Positions 25,426 to 33,661 of a DNA stretch of 36,916 nt are shown here, in pieces; within the stretch, counting starts at the first letter, position 1, and every line of letters begins with the position of its first letter. The position numbers and the translations under genes were made by a program. The stretch is from Bacteroidaceae bacterium (lineage in GTDB: Bacteria; Bacteroidota; Bacteroidia; Bacteroidales; Bacteroidaceae), in assembly GCA_017469525.1 (NCBI GenBank), contig JAFUGG010000076.1:1-36916 (forward strand), written 5' to 3'. The notes beneath the pieces are model-generated. The model searched no databases, was not told the DNA's origin, and saw only the letters and a list, made by a program, of their open reading frames with translations.

Positions 25426-25455
25426 GGCATCGTCTTGGACTTCCGTTGCGGCAGC

Positions 25456-25563
25456 GTTGGAAATAAAATCCAACCTGTTGGAAACGAAATCCAAGGCGTT
25501 GCAATCGGCTCTGTGGCGTGTTGCAATCGGCCAGGCAAAGTGTTGTTGTCGGCTTTGTGGCGT
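25456..25563. repeat. Five-unit degenerate tandem array, 21-22 bp period
   Basis: Units starting GTTG begin at 25456, 25477, 25498, 25520 and 25542. The first two continue GAAA and share AAATCCAA; the last three share TCGGC. Steps are 21, 21, 22 and 22 bp. The gene-free stretch 25426-25956 also holds poly-G/T-rich DNA around 25590-25730 and a promoter at its end; no credible gene was seen in it. Confidence 0.75.
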
Positions 25564-25885
25564 AATGCCATTCTTTCTGTCACGTTACCCCCAAAACTGG
25601 GGCATTTCTTTCGATTTTTTGCAAATAAGCAAATTTTTCTGCCCCCTGGGGTTAAAAAAAAGGCCTCTCGCTGTATATATCAGCAGGGGGAAATAAAAGG
25701 GGGTAAGAGTTAAGGCTTTATAGGGGGGAATAATTCTTAAGAAGCCTATTTCCACTAAGCCTAATACATCGGAAGCATTCCACTACTAAGCCATTCAACT
25801 ACAGCAGCCTGGAAATTGGAAGCCCATTCCACAAAGCCTTTACAACTCCTTGGAATAAACAATTGGGGATTTTTAGCCAATTCTT

Positions 25886-25917
25886 TTTGAATTTTGAATT
25901 AAATTGTCGTACCTTTG
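25886..25917 (+). promoter_or_regulatory. Promoter of the thioesterase gene
   Basis: TTTG at 25886-25889 and TACCTTTG at 25910-25917 with a 20-nt spacer; the ATG follows 39 nt later. Confidence 0.75.
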
Positions 25918-25956
25918 CACTCGGATAACGAAAAACGCCAAACGGCAAGCTACTCA

Positions 25957-26376
25957 ATGGCAAACACAGACGCATACCGGCACATCCTGCCCATCCAGAT
26001 TCGTTTCAACGACGTGGACAAGTTCGGCCACGTGAACAACACGGTCTATTTCGAGTTCTACGACACAGCCAAGACGGACTACATAGCCACCGTCTGCAAG
26101 GACGTGGACTGGGAGCGCGTGGCCATCATGGTGGTAAAGATAGAAGCGGAATTCCTTGCACAAATCAAGGCAGGCAACCACATTGCCGCCCGAACGCGCG
26201 TCAGCAAGATTGGCAACAAGAGCTTCCACCTGGAGCAAGACATCATCGACGTGGACACGCAGGAAGTGAAGTGCCGCTGCCTCTCCGTCATGGTGCTCTA
26301 CGACCTGGTCCGCCACCAGTCGATGCCTTTGCCCGAAGCCTGGCGGAAAGCCATCAGCGAGTTCGACGGGCTCTGA
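25957..26376 (+). CDS. Acyl-CoA thioesterase, hot-dog fold (4HBT/YbgC-like)
   Basis: The 139-residue protein has the 4HBT active-site region IRFNDVDKFGHVNNTVYFEF near residues 14-33 (the Asp in FNDVD and the GHVNN turn), followed by a hot-dog helix and beta strands of the usual length. It should hydrolyse acyl-CoA or acyl-ACP thioesters in the cytoplasm; the acyl chain is unknown. The open frame extends upstream only through a TTG that lies inside the -7 promoter element, so the ATG at 25957 (MANTDAYRH) is the start. It ends 4 bp before the convergent nuclease gene. Confidence 0.9.
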   Translation: MANTDAYRHILPIQIRFNDVDKFGHVNNTVYFEFYDTAKTDYIATVCKDVDWERVAIMVVKIEAEFLAQIKAGNHIAARTRVSKIGNKSFHLEQDIIDVDTQEVKCRCLSVMVLYDLVRHQSMPLPEAWRKAISEFDGL

Positions 26377-26380
26377 TTTC

Positions 26381-27223
26381 TCAGTCCCAGGCACGGAGGT
26401 CGGTCATGGCCTCCACGCGGTTCTCCAGCTCGTCGGGCAAGGAGGAGAAGAAGTCAATGCCCGTCAGCCGTTCTATCTCGTCGACGCTGCGCACGGCATC
26501 CTCCATGGGCTGCGGAGCATCATCGTTTGTATAGTAGAAGCCAAGCGCCTTCTCCCTACCCTCTTTCAGCGAGAGAACGACCTTGTAGAAGCCTTTCGGA
26601 ACAGCCACCTTGTGCTTCTTGCCGAAGCGTTTCGGATTGTCTGAGAAGACGGGGCCGCAGACAATCTGCACTGCGCCGTCCTGCCTTGCCCACTGACGGC
26701 AGGCACGCTCCAGGTGCTCCCACCAAACCTTGTTCAGCTCAGCGTTCTGCGGACAGATGTTCGTCATGTAGTGGCAGTCCTGCATAGCCTTCTGGCTCCA
26801 CTTCATATCGCCTGCCGGACACATGTGCCCGCGGCCAAACTGCCCGCCGTTATAGTCCCACATCTCCACCTGATACTGCTCCGGCACACTCTCATCGGCC
26901 TTGAAGTCAACGCCCTGGCGTGTCACCTTGCCCCGCGTCTCGTCGGCCGTCAGCTCCCAAGCCACCCAGAGCGGACACATCGTCCGTGTGTCGAAGAGCA
27001 ACGTAAAGCCCTCATGCTCCACGAGGATAGTGCCCTTGTCTGCATCTTTACCTTTAGGAAGAGAGAATGCCTCTTCATCCTCCTCCTGAAGTAGGAGGCT
27101 TTCTGATGCCGGACTACCTTCCTCGTCGGTGGTAGGGATGGCTGGTGTGGACAAGTATCTCTGCGCTACAAAGACCAGGCAAAGTGCCAAAACGGTCAGG
27201 ATAAGTTTCAGAGTTTTATTCAT
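26381..27223 (-). CDS. Secreted or membrane-anchored DNA/RNA non-specific endonuclease
   Basis: The 280-residue protein has an N-terminal hydrophobic anchor (LKLILTVLALCLVFVAQRYL), an acidic linker, and the beta-beta-alpha-metal nuclease core: FGRGHMCPAGDMKWS (catalytic His in the RGH-x3-P motif), then MTNICPQNAELNKVWWEHLE (Mg-binding Asn). The usual DRGH has Gly in place of Asp; the His and Asn are kept, so activity is probable. The enzyme would cut DNA and RNA outside the cytoplasm, for nutrient use or defence. The ATG at 27223 is preferred to a TTG six codons upstream. It is a single gene, convergent with the thioesterase. Confidence 0.88.
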   Translation of the reverse strand: MNKTLKLILTVLALCLVFVAQRYLSTPAIPTTDEEGSPASESLLLQEEDEEAFSLPKGKDADKGTILVEHEGFTLLFDTRTMCPLWVAWELTADETRGKVTRQGVDFKADESVPEQYQVEMWDYNGGQFGRGHMCPAGDMKWSQKAMQDCHYMTNICPQNAELNKVWWEHLERACRQWARQDGAVQIVCGPVFSDNPKRFGKKHKVAVPKGFYKVVLSLKEGREKALGFYYTNDDAPQPMEDAVRSVDEIERLTGIDFFSSLPDELENRVEAMTDLRAWD

Positions 27224-27439
27224 AGAGCTGTTGTTTGTCAAGTTGCGAAATCGTCAGTTGCAGATTAAACAAGTTTAGGGAGTTATAAGATGGAGTTAAA
27301 TAGGGAGTAATGCGCTTTCAGCGCAGGAAGTAAAGCACTACGTGCTGGACGATACAATGGGATGCCAAGGCTATCGTCCTATGCTTTGCATATAACTTCC
27401 ACGAGCGTAGCGAGTTTACTTCCACTTTTACTTCCATTT
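27224..27439. other. Intergenic stretch with several short hairpins
   Basis: No gene is seen. It holds GCGCTTTCAGCGC (27310-27322), GCACTACGTGC (about 27336-27346), an imperfect palindrome CGAGCGTAGCGAG (27402-27414) and three successive TTTACTTCC-like words (27414-27446) running into the next gene end. These look like remnants of dispersed palindromic repeats. Confidence 0.55.
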
Positions 27440-28189
27440 TTACTTCATATAGTTGTATAAATTATATTGTCCCTTGTGCTGCGTCATCTTGCCGAAGTTG
27501 ATGGCATGATACGGGCAGGCATGGTAGCAGGCAAGGCATCCGGCACAATGCGACTGCCATCGCGGGAGGTCGTCTATGATGAGGATGTTGCCCACGGGAC
27601 ACGTCTTGCTGCACCTGCCGCACGCGATGCATTTCGACGCATCGGCACGAAAGTACTTGTCCGTCACGAGGAAACGGTTGAACAAGGGCCGGAGGACGTA
27701 TGTCTTGACCCAAGGGAAAGGCCCGCGCTTCAAGAGGCGCACCTGCTTCCTCGCCTTGATGCACTCGGCTATCTCCTTCACCTTCGTCTCCTCCTGCAGG
27801 AACTTCTCCCGGCACTCCTCCTTGCTGTCCACATCGAAACCCGGCAAGCAGACATAGACATCGGGCATGAGCACAGAGAAAGCCGCGTCGAGCTGCCTGC
27901 CCAGAGCCTTCTCAAGGACACGGTCGGTGTATCCCATATCGTCGCCACACGTCATCACGGCATAGAGGAAGGGCTTTGCTCCCTTTGGAAAAGCCTTTGC
28001 AAAAGCTTCCACAACACTCGGAATGCCCCAAGCATAGACGGGAAAGACCAAGCCGACAGACTCATCTGCCTGCTCTTTTAAGCTGGAAACAGACGAGAGC
28101 TGCATCGTACAAAGCCTCTCGCCAAGCGCATCGGCCAAGTGGCGGGCAACATAAAGGCTGTTGCCAGTACCTGAGAAATAGTATATCAT
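27440..28189 (-). CDS. EFR1-type flavodoxin-ferredoxin fusion protein
   Basis: The 249-residue protein starts with a flavodoxin FMN-binding loop (MIYYFSGTGNSLYVARHLAD; phosphate loop SGTGNS) and VFPVYAWGIP for the isoalloxazine side. The C-terminus has two 4Fe-4S motifs, CIACGRCSKTCP and CAGCLACYHACP. This is the EFR1 arrangement of anaerobes: an FMN domain coupled to two clusters, probably for low-potential electron transfer in the cytoplasm; the partner is unknown. The ATG at 28189 is certain because the flavodoxin strand starts there. A TACCTTTG promoter element ends only 6 nt before this ATG, so the transcript may be leaderless. Confidence 0.92.
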   Translation of the reverse strand: MIYYFSGTGNSLYVARHLADALGERLCTMQLSSVSSLKEQADESVGLVFPVYAWGIPSVVEAFAKAFPKGAKPFLYAVMTCGDDMGYTDRVLEKALGRQLDAAFSVLMPDVYVCLPGFDVDSKEECREKFLQEETKVKEIAECIKARKQVRLLKRGPFPWVKTYVLRPLFNRFLVTDKYFRADASKCIACGRCSKTCPVGNILIIDDLPRWQSHCAGCLACYHACPYHAINFGKMTQHKGQYNLYNYMK

Positions 28190-28195
28190 GCGCCA

Positions 28196-28203
28196 CAAAG
28201 GTA
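28196..28203 (-). promoter_or_regulatory. -7 element immediately before the EFR1 start
   Basis: Minus strand TACCTTTG, followed by TGGCGC and the ATG. A -33 TTTG at the normal spacing is not evident. Confidence 0.55.
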
Positions 28204-28242
28204 CGACTTTTAATTGAAGAATGAAGAATGAAGAACGAAGAA

Positions 28243-28274
28243 TTTGCTACAGCAATTAATTTTTCGTACCTTTG
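28243..28274 (+). promoter_or_regulatory. Promoter of the Cof-type HAD gene
   Basis: TTTG at 28243-28246 and TACCTTTG at 28267-28274 with a 20-nt spacer, 36 nt before the ATG at 28311. Upstream lie tandem GAAGAATGAA words. Confidence 0.75.
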
Positions 28275-28310
28275 CACCCCGAATAACCAGACGACCCAAC
28301 GACCAAAACC

Positions 28311-29120
28311 ATGACAAAGATTATCTTCCTCGACATAGACGGCACGTTGCTCTCCTTCCGCACACACCGTGTACCTGCAGGGACGCTCGAAGCTGTCCGT
28401 AAGGCAAGGCAGCAAGGCGTCAAGGTATGGATAGCCACAGGCCGCCCCCTACCCTTCGTGACGGAGCTCCAAGGCCTTGAGTTCGACGGCATCATGTGCG
28501 TCAACGGAGCGCAATGCCAGATTCGAGTGCCGACAGAAGGAGGAGAAGACGGATGGCAAGTCATCCACTCGCAACCCGTACCGAAGGAGGACGTGGAGCG
28601 GATGGTAGCCGAACAGCACCGCACAGGCACTGCCGTCGTCTATGCAAGCAACGAACGCGCCATCCTCACCGCCCCAAAAGGCATCCCGCCATTCGTCGAC
28701 GAGATATTCACAATGCTTGACATCAAGGTGCCTCCCTTTGTTCAACCCGAGGAGGCGCTCAGCTTCACCGTCATGCAAGTCATTGCCTTCTACACGCAAG
28801 CAGAACAGAAGCACATCCTCTGCGACATCCTGAAAGGTTGCAACGACACGCGCTGGCACCCGGTCTTTGCCGACTGCATCGCTAAAGGCACGAACAAGGC
28901 CAGCGGCATCGACCACGTGATACGTCACTATGGCTTCGACCTCTCGGAGACAATGGCTTTCGGCGACGGAGGCAACGACATAGAGATGCTCCGTCACGCA
29001 GGCATCGGCGTGGCAATGGGCAATGCCAGCGACGAGGTGAAAGCCGCAGCAGACATTGTAACCACCAGCGTGGACGACGACGGCGTGGCGCAAGTGCTCC
29101 GTCGACTTGTTCTTAAATAA
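28311..29120 (+). CDS. Cof-type HAD-IIB sugar-phosphatase-like hydrolase
   Basis: The 269-residue protein shows all HAD-IIB motifs: MTKIIFLDIDGTLLSF (Asp8, Asp10), WIATGRPLP (Thr), KGTNKASGIDHVI (Lys) and MAFGDGGNDIEML (acidic motif IV), then AMGNASDEVKAAADIVT, the standard Cof ending. Members dephosphorylate sugar phosphates, FMN, PLP or similar metabolites in the cytoplasm; specificity is not predictable. Length and motif spacing are normal. It is a single-gene unit, divergent from EFR1 and convergent with the IspD-like gene 11 bp away, with no clear terminator between. Confidence 0.92.
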   Translation: MTKIIFLDIDGTLLSFRTHRVPAGTLEAVRKARQQGVKVWIATGRPLPFVTELQGLEFDGIMCVNGAQCQIRVPTEGGEDGWQVIHSQPVPKEDVERMVAEQHRTGTAVVYASNERAILTAPKGIPPFVDEIFTMLDIKVPPFVQPEEALSFTVMQVIAFYTQAEQKHILCDILKGCNDTRWHPVFADCIAKGTNKASGIDHVIRHYGFDLSETMAFGDGGNDIEMLRHAGIGVAMGNASDEVKAAADIVTTSVDDDGVAQVLRRLVLK

Positions 29121-29131
29121 AGGGAAAAAAC

Positions 29132-29845
29132 TTACTCCTCCAAGCTCCTCAGCGCACGATAGATGAGGATGTCCGATTGCTCGGTTATCTTGAAGTTTCG
29201 CAAATCGCCCCTTGCAATGTGCAAGGGAACAATGCCAAGTTCGCCGGCAAGCGTGAAGATGCTTTGCGACTTCTCGATGCCCTGCTGCCTGGCAAGTTCC
29301 AACATCTGGCTCAAGGTAGCCAAAGGAAATGTGTGAGGCGTCTGGGCACGCATCAAGCCCTCGCGCGGCCTGAAGGCATCGGAGGTGTTGCCGTCCTCTG
29401 TCACCAGATAGGCTTCGTGGCTTTGCAAGGCTGTAATGGCGTTGCCGTGAGTGAGGCAGACTGCAATGTTGCGGCTGATGACGTCCTGCGTGATGAGCGG
29501 GCGCACGGCATCGTGAACAAGGACTATGGCATTGGGCTCTTTTATCGTCTTCGCAAGATATTTTATGCCGTTGCAAGCCGAAGCATAGCAACTCGTGCCA
29601 GCCGGGAGGATGCCAGAGAGTTTGTCGATGCCAGCTTTCGCGGCTTCTGCACGGACAAATGTCTCCCATTCCGGCATGCAGACGAGGTAAATCTCATGTA
29701 TGAGAGGATGCTGCTGGAAAGCTTTCATCGTATGGAGCAACACGGTTTCGCCGTCAATCTCCATAAACTGCTTGGGCACGACGGCGTGCATCCGCTCGCC
29801 TGTTCCGCCTGCCAGGATGAGGGCTATGTTGTGGCTCTGCTTCAT
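29132..29845 (-). CDS. ispD: IspD/TarI-family cytidylyltransferase
   Basis: The 237-residue protein has the CTP-binding loop LILAGGTGERMHAVVPKQFM, the central LVHDAVRPLI and a C-terminal DLRNFKITEQSDILI, all typical of 2-C-methyl-D-erythritol 4-phosphate cytidylyltransferases and their ribitol-5-phosphate relatives. Some family positions look divergent: the usual TDTIK-like strand is replaced by ALQSHEAYLV and QTPQ by QTPH. It either makes CDP-methylerythritol for isoprenoids or a CDP-polyol for a lipid or glycan. Its ATG overlaps the stop of a CDP-alcohol phosphotransferase (ATGA), which favours a linked function with that enzyme. The upstream ATG at 29854 is less likely. Confidence 0.8.
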   Translation of the reverse strand: MKQSHNIALILAGGTGERMHAVVPKQFMEIDGETVLLHTMKAFQQHPLIHEIYLVCMPEWETFVRAEAAKAGIDKLSGILPAGTSCYASACNGIKYLAKTIKEPNAIVLVHDAVRPLITQDVISRNIAVCLTHGNAITALQSHEAYLVTEDGNTSDAFRPREGLMRAQTPHTFPLATLSQMLELARQQGIEKSQSIFTLAGELGIVPLHIARGDLRNFKITEQSDILIYRALRSLEE

Positions 29846-30744
29846 ATGGCACATAGCTTTTGGTGTAACCTATGGCAGAAGGCTTCGTGCCGATGGGTCG
29901 TGTAAAGGCGCAAGGCCTCGAGAAACGTCATCTCGAACAGGAAGTAAACCCAGGGATACCCGATGAGCATCGAAATGAAAAGGACGATGACACGTGTGTC
30001 GAAGGTAAGAATGTTGCAAAGCGGCATGAGGGGAAGGCTCTCCTGACGGAACTGCTGACGTGCCGGAGCGTCCAGAGGCAGCTCCTCCATCAGGGGACGA
30101 AGCAGCTGGAACTCGGGAGTCTGCCGTTCCTGCGTGCGTATATACCTTATATAGAAGAAGAGGTAGAACTTCTCAAACCACTCCTTCTTGTTCCATTTCA
30201 GGCCATCCATCCGTTGCTGCAACCCGATGCTTACATCGAACTCACTGCCCTCCTTGCCAAGCGTCGCCCATAGATGTGCGTTGCGATAGTAGTCGGCAAT
30301 GCCGCACTGACGTGCATGGCAGTAGAAGCCTGCCCACAAGATGACAAGGAATATCCAGAAGCCCCAGTCGGGATAAAGCCTGACGGCAATGCCGATGTAG
30401 ATGCAGATGAACCATAGCTCGCCTCCGAAGCCATCGAGCACTCTGCCCACAAGCGTCTTCTGACCTGTCATCCTGGCCAATTGTCCGTCGGCACAGTCGT
30501 ACCAATTCGCCCAGACGAGCATGAGCATGCCGATAAGGTTGTAGCGAAGGTCGGTGGAGGCAAAGAAATAGGCCGAGCCACAGCCTATGACGATGCTCAG
30601 CAAGGTGACGATGATGGGATGAACGTGGAGCCATCGGAAGAAGAGCGCCCACAGATAGCCTGGGGTGCGAGTGACGTAGAGTTCGAAGTTGCCCTCTATG
30701 TCACGTGACTTCATGGTCGACAGGACACGTTCCCTTAAACTCAT
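29842..30744 (-). CDS. CDP-alcohol phosphatidyltransferase-family membrane protein
   Basis: The 300-residue protein has the family motif DCADGQLARMTGQKTLVGRV followed by LDGFGGE, that is D-x2-DG-x2-AR-x8-G-x3-D; the last Asp of the consensus (D-x3-D) is Gly here, with Glu next to it. About five or six membrane segments surround it. Such enzymes move a phospho-alcohol from CDP-alcohol or CDP-diacylglycerol to an acceptor at the inner membrane. A long C-terminal part (about residues 150-230) is hydrophilic and not typical of small family members. It overlaps the CBM9-like gene upstream and the IspD-like gene downstream, each as ATGA, so the three are probably translated together. Confidence 0.88.
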   Translation of the reverse strand: MSLRERVLSTMKSRDIEGNFELYVTRTPGYLWALFFRWLHVHPIIVTLLSIVIGCGSAYFFASTDLRYNLIGMLMLVWANWYDCADGQLARMTGQKTLVGRVLDGFGGELWFICIYIGIAVRLYPDWGFWIFLVILWAGFYCHARQCGIADYYRNAHLWATLGKEGSEFDVSIGLQQRMDGLKWNKKEWFEKFYLFFYIRYIRTQERQTPEFQLLRPLMEELPLDAPARQQFRQESLPLMPLCNILTFDTRVIVLFISMLIGYPWVYFLFEMTFLEALRLYTTHRHEAFCHRLHQKLCAI

Positions 30745-31394
30745 TCGAATATAATTTTACCGAAATACTCCGGGCGGTGGAAGTCGGGAGTCTCGGTCTT
30801 GATGGGGTTCCAACTGATGAAATGAGGTACGGGCAGATTGTCGCCGCACTTATAGACGTTGCCCTTTGCCTGCAAGCCTTCGAAGCTATCAAGTTGGTGG
30901 CGGAAGAAAGTTCTGACGGGTATGCGAAGGGCCAGTTCCCATTTCGTGGGCTCGTTGCGGACGCTGAATGGCTCTGTGCCAAGCGATGTCCAACGGTCAA
31001 CACCCTGCATCACCTCCATCGGAGCAGGTTCGCGTCCGTTGCGGTCCTTGCCTACTGCCACCAACAACTTGCCCGTGCAGTTGCATTCTATATTATAATA
31101 GAGGCCGTCTGCTGCCGGCATGATGAAGAACTCGGCACAGGAATCCTCCCAGATGTGCTCGTGGTCCTTGCGAGCCACAGCCCTGACGCTTTGTTCTTCC
31201 ACACGATAATGAATCAGCAGGGCATCGCCTGTATGAGCGGCAGCAAACGCCATCTTGGGCTGATAGGGATAGCTTGCGGGCCAGTTGACGTTAGTGACCG
31301 GCGTATAGCCAATGCCTGCAGCTTGCAGCGCAGCGGGGATGTCGGCTGCGTTAGCCACCGTCTGACGGAGCTTTGTTATAGTGAGTTCCTGCAT
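30741..31394 (-). CDS. Carbohydrate-binding family 9-like protein
   Basis: The 217-residue protein resembles the CBM9-like beta-sandwich proteins of Bacteroidales: NWPASYPYQPKMAFAAAHTG near residue 37, IHYRVEEQSVRAVARKDHEH, then WEDSCAEFFIMPAADGLYYN and, near the end, NLPVPHFISWNPIKTETPDF HRPEYFG. There is no signal peptide, unusual for a glycan-binding domain, so it may be cytoplasmic or only structurally similar to CBM9. It lies 4 bp behind the coiled-coil gene and overlaps the CDP-alcohol transferase by ATGA. Confidence 0.75.
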   Translation of the reverse strand: MQELTITKLRQTVANAADIPAALQAAGIGYTPVTNVNWPASYPYQPKMAFAAAHTGDALLIHYRVEEQSVRAVARKDHEHIWEDSCAEFFIMPAADGLYYNIECNCTGKLLVAVGKDRNGREPAPMEVMQGVDRWTSLGTEPFSVRNEPTKWELALRIPVRTFFRHQLDSFEGLQAKGNVYKCGDNLPVPHFISWNPIKTETPDFHRPEYFGKIIFE

Positions 31395-31398
31395 CTTC

Positions 31399-32487
31399 TC
31401 AGCCCTCCTTGCTTTCTGTTTCTTCTGTCTCCTGCTTGCTCTCCTTGTCTTTCTTGGCAGCCTTTTGGCGCTGAGTGCGTACGGAATACTTGCGCTTGGG
31501 CGCGGTCTCCTCTACTTCTGCCTCATCCTCTTCGGAAGTTTTCTCCGGAGCTTCCATTTCCTGTTCTTTCTCTTTTGCCTTAGCTTCAGAGTCTTTGGCT
31601 CGTTGTTCGGCTTCCTTAGCCTTCTTGTCAGCTTCCTTCAGAGCAGCTTTTATGGCTTTTTCTTTCTCCTTTTCTTCTTTCTCGGCAGCCTTTTCCTGTG
31701 CTTCGGCTTCCCTTTCGAGCTCGCGGTCGGACTTCTCTTCGACCTTTTTACCCTTCGCAGGAGCGGACTTCGAGGCAGGTGTTGTCTTGTCGCTTACAGT
31801 CTTCTGACTGGCAGCGGACTTTGGGGTCGTGGCTGCTTTTGCTGGTTTTTCCGTCTTTTCCTTGTCTGTACCGGCAACAGGAGCAGCCTCTGCATTTTCC
31901 TTAAGGTCCTTCGTCTCCTGCTTGGCTATCTCTTCCTTCTCTTTTTCTTGCGCTTTCTGTTCGGCTTTTTTCTCTCGGGCACGCTTCGACTGGCTTCTTG
32001 CTGATGCCTTCAGCTGCTCTTTTTCTTGCTGCTTGGCTTCCTTTGCCTGCTGTTTCTTCTCGGCTATGGCAGCTTTTTCTGCGGCTTTCTTCTCAGCTTC
32101 TTTCTGTTTGATTTCCCGTTGCTTAGCCTCTTTTGCTTCTTTGGCTGCTTTAATCTTAGCCTCCACGTCGCCCTGCAGCTCTTCAGGGATATAGGGTTTC
32201 ACCTGATAGAACTTGCCGTTGCGCTTTGCTTCCTTGAGTTTCACCTTGTCACGCTGGGCTTGTGTGCGCGACTTCTCAAGGTCTCGACTGAGCGTGCGAA
32301 GCGTCTTCTCCTCAGCCTTGAGCTGAGCTCGTGTCTCCCTGAGCTGCTCTTTTACCTCAACGATTCTGTCCTTCAGGTACTTCTGTATGGTGTCAGGATT
32401 CGTGTAGAGTGCTTGTGCAGAAACAGAGCCCGAGCAAAACATTTGCAGCAGAAAGCAGACGAATATGGACTTCAAGATTGTTTTCAT
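31399..32487 (-). CDS. Secreted Lys/Glu/Ala-rich coiled-coil protein
   Basis: The 362-residue protein has a signal peptide (MKTILKSIFVCFLLQMFCSGSVSA) and a short ordered segment (IQKYLKDRIVEVKEQLRETRAQL), then more than 250 residues of charged, low-complexity sequence (KAAKEAKEAKQREIKQKEAE and similar), with a Pro/Thr/Ser-rich hinge near the middle. This predicts a long periplasmic helix or disordered spacer; no enzyme domain is visible. It is unlike any family I can name. It is the first gene of the operon with the CBM9-like, CDP-alcohol transferase and IspD-like genes and could link envelope layers, but that is guesswork. Confidence 0.8.
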   Translation of the reverse strand: MKTILKSIFVCFLLQMFCSGSVSAQALYTNPDTIQKYLKDRIVEVKEQLRETRAQLKAEEKTLRTLSRDLEKSRTQAQRDKVKLKEAKRNGKFYQVKPYIPEELQGDVEAKIKAAKEAKEAKQREIKQKEAEKKAAEKAAIAEKKQQAKEAKQQEKEQLKASARSQSKRAREKKAEQKAQEKEKEEIAKQETKDLKENAEAAPVAGTDKEKTEKPAKAATTPKSAASQKTVSDKTTPASKSAPAKGKKVEEKSDRELEREAEAQEKAAEKEEKEKEKAIKAALKEADKKAKEAEQRAKDSEAKAKEKEQEMEAPEKTSEEDEAEVEETAPKRKYSVRTQRQKAAKKDKESKQETEETESKEG

Positions 32488-32600
32488 AAGCGTTTAATAT
32501 AGTTTACCGCGTGCAAATTTACGCATTTCTTGCCACACGACAAAGCATTTTCTTATTTTTCTAAAATAAGACGTTCGCAAACGCAGGCTGAGGCGTCGGA

Positions 32601-32688
32601 ATAAGAATACTACTTCGTGGGCCAAAGAATGCTATTTCTTCGGTCAAAGAATGCTATTTCTTCGGCCAAAGAATACTACTTCATTGAA
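32601..32688. repeat. Four-unit 22-bp tandem array
   Basis: Units starting CAAAGAAT begin at 32623, 32645 and 32667, with a more diverged first unit at 32601; the step is exactly 22 bp. The unit shares the word GCCAAAG and a TATTxxTT core with the array at 12958-13066. It lies in the gap between rnz and the coiled-coil gene; no gene is seen in 32488-32702. Confidence 0.85.
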
Positions 32689-32702
32689 TTAGGAACAATC
32701 AT

Positions 32703-33629
32703 TCAAATCTTGATGACAAGTCCTTCGTCCGCAAGGACAGTGTTCGGGAAGACGCTTTGAGCTTCCTTGAGCAGAGCCTTCTCGTCTTTTATGGCAGCAC
32801 TGAAATGACCGATGCAAAGCTTCCCCACCCTTGCGTCTCGGGCCAGGGTGGCAGCCTGGAGGGCTGTGGTATGCATGGTCTGGCCTGCTCTCAGGACACG
32901 TTCGTGGAAATAAGTCGCTTCGTGATAAAGCAAATCGACGCCATCAATAACATCTTTCAACTCAGGCAGATAGACAGTATCGGAGCAATAAGCAAATGAA
33001 CGCGAAGGAGTGGCCGGCGTGGTCAAGCGTTCGTGGGGGATGACCGTGCCGTCTTCTGTCGTCCACGAAGCACCGGCCTTGATGTTGTTAATCTGGCTGA
33101 CGGGGATGCCATAGGCGTCAATCATCTCTCGGCGAATGTGCGGCAGGTTAGGCTTCTCGCGGAAGAGGTAGCCGCAGGTGGGCAGCCTGTGCTGCAAGGG
33201 GATACTGTGGACGGTGATGCTTCGGTCCTCATAGATGAGCTCGTGCCTGCGTGTATCGACCGGATGGAAATGGACCTTGTACTGGATATCGCCGTAATAG
33301 GTGTGCAGCAGGAAGTCGATTAGCTCGCCCACTTGCTGCGGTCCGTGGACGTGCAGTTCGGCAGTCCTTCCCAGCAGGTCCATCGTCCCTATCAATCCGG
33401 GCAACCCAAAGACGTGGTCGCCATGATTATGGCTGACGAAGATATGGCCGATGCTCATCATGGAGAGCCCCATCTTCTGCATCTGCGTCTGCACGCCTTC
33501 GCCACAGTCAATCATGAAGTACTTGCCCCTCACATTCAGTATCTGCGAGGTGGGCTGGTGGCGTGTGGTGGGCTTGGCAGAGCCGCATCCCAGTATGTTC
33601 AGTTCGAAATTCAACGGTGTAAAGTTCAA
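32703..33629 (-). CDS. rnz: Ribonuclease Z
   Basis: The 308-residue protein has the beta-lactamase-fold metal motif FVSHNHGDHVFGLPGLI near residue 64, the N-terminal LGCGSAKPTTRHQPTSQ of tRNase Z, HHT-type ligands in RAGQTMHTTALQAA and LCIGHFSAAIKD, and YHEATYF. The enzyme cuts the 3' trailer of tRNA precursors. The start is unclear: no ATG is available, the frame opens at TTG 33629, which lies in the T-run of the rpsA terminator, and a second TTG at 33614 (leading to NFELNILGCG) fits the family N-terminus better. It is directly behind rpsA. Confidence 0.95.
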   Translation of the reverse strand: MNFTPLNFELNILGCGSAKPTTRHQPTSQILNVRGKYFMIDCGEGVQTQMQKMGLSMMSIGHIFVSHNHGDHVFGLPGLIGTMDLLGRTAELHVHGPQQVGELIDFLLHTYYGDIQYKVHFHPVDTRRHELIYEDRSITVHSIPLQHRLPTCGYLFREKPNLPHIRREMIDAYGIPVSQINNIKAGASWTTEDGTVIPHERLTTPATPSRSFAYCSDTVYLPELKDVIDGVDLLYHEATYFHERVLRAGQTMHTTALQAATLARDARVGKLCIGHFSAAIKDEKALLKEAQSVFPNTVLADEGLVIKI

Positions 33630-33661
33630 AATAAAACCCCGCCCCTTTGTGAGGGACGGGG
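33628..33661 (-). terminator. Rho-independent terminator of rpsA
   Basis: On the minus strand CCCCGTCCC (33661-33653) pairs with GGGGCGGGG (33645-33637) with one U-G pair and a seven-base loop, followed by TTTTATTTTG. The T-run overlaps the first possible start codon of rnz. Confidence 0.85.

Noticed and set aside
25391..25713. Short plus-strand frames after the ABC exporter
   Set aside because: They run through the 21-22 bp repeat array and G/T-rich DNA, with no conserved pattern or ribosome-binding site.
28449..29669. 406-codon minus-strand frame across the HAD and IspD-like genes
   Set aside because: It runs antisense to the HAD gene and out of frame in the cytidylyltransferase, both of which have full motif sets.
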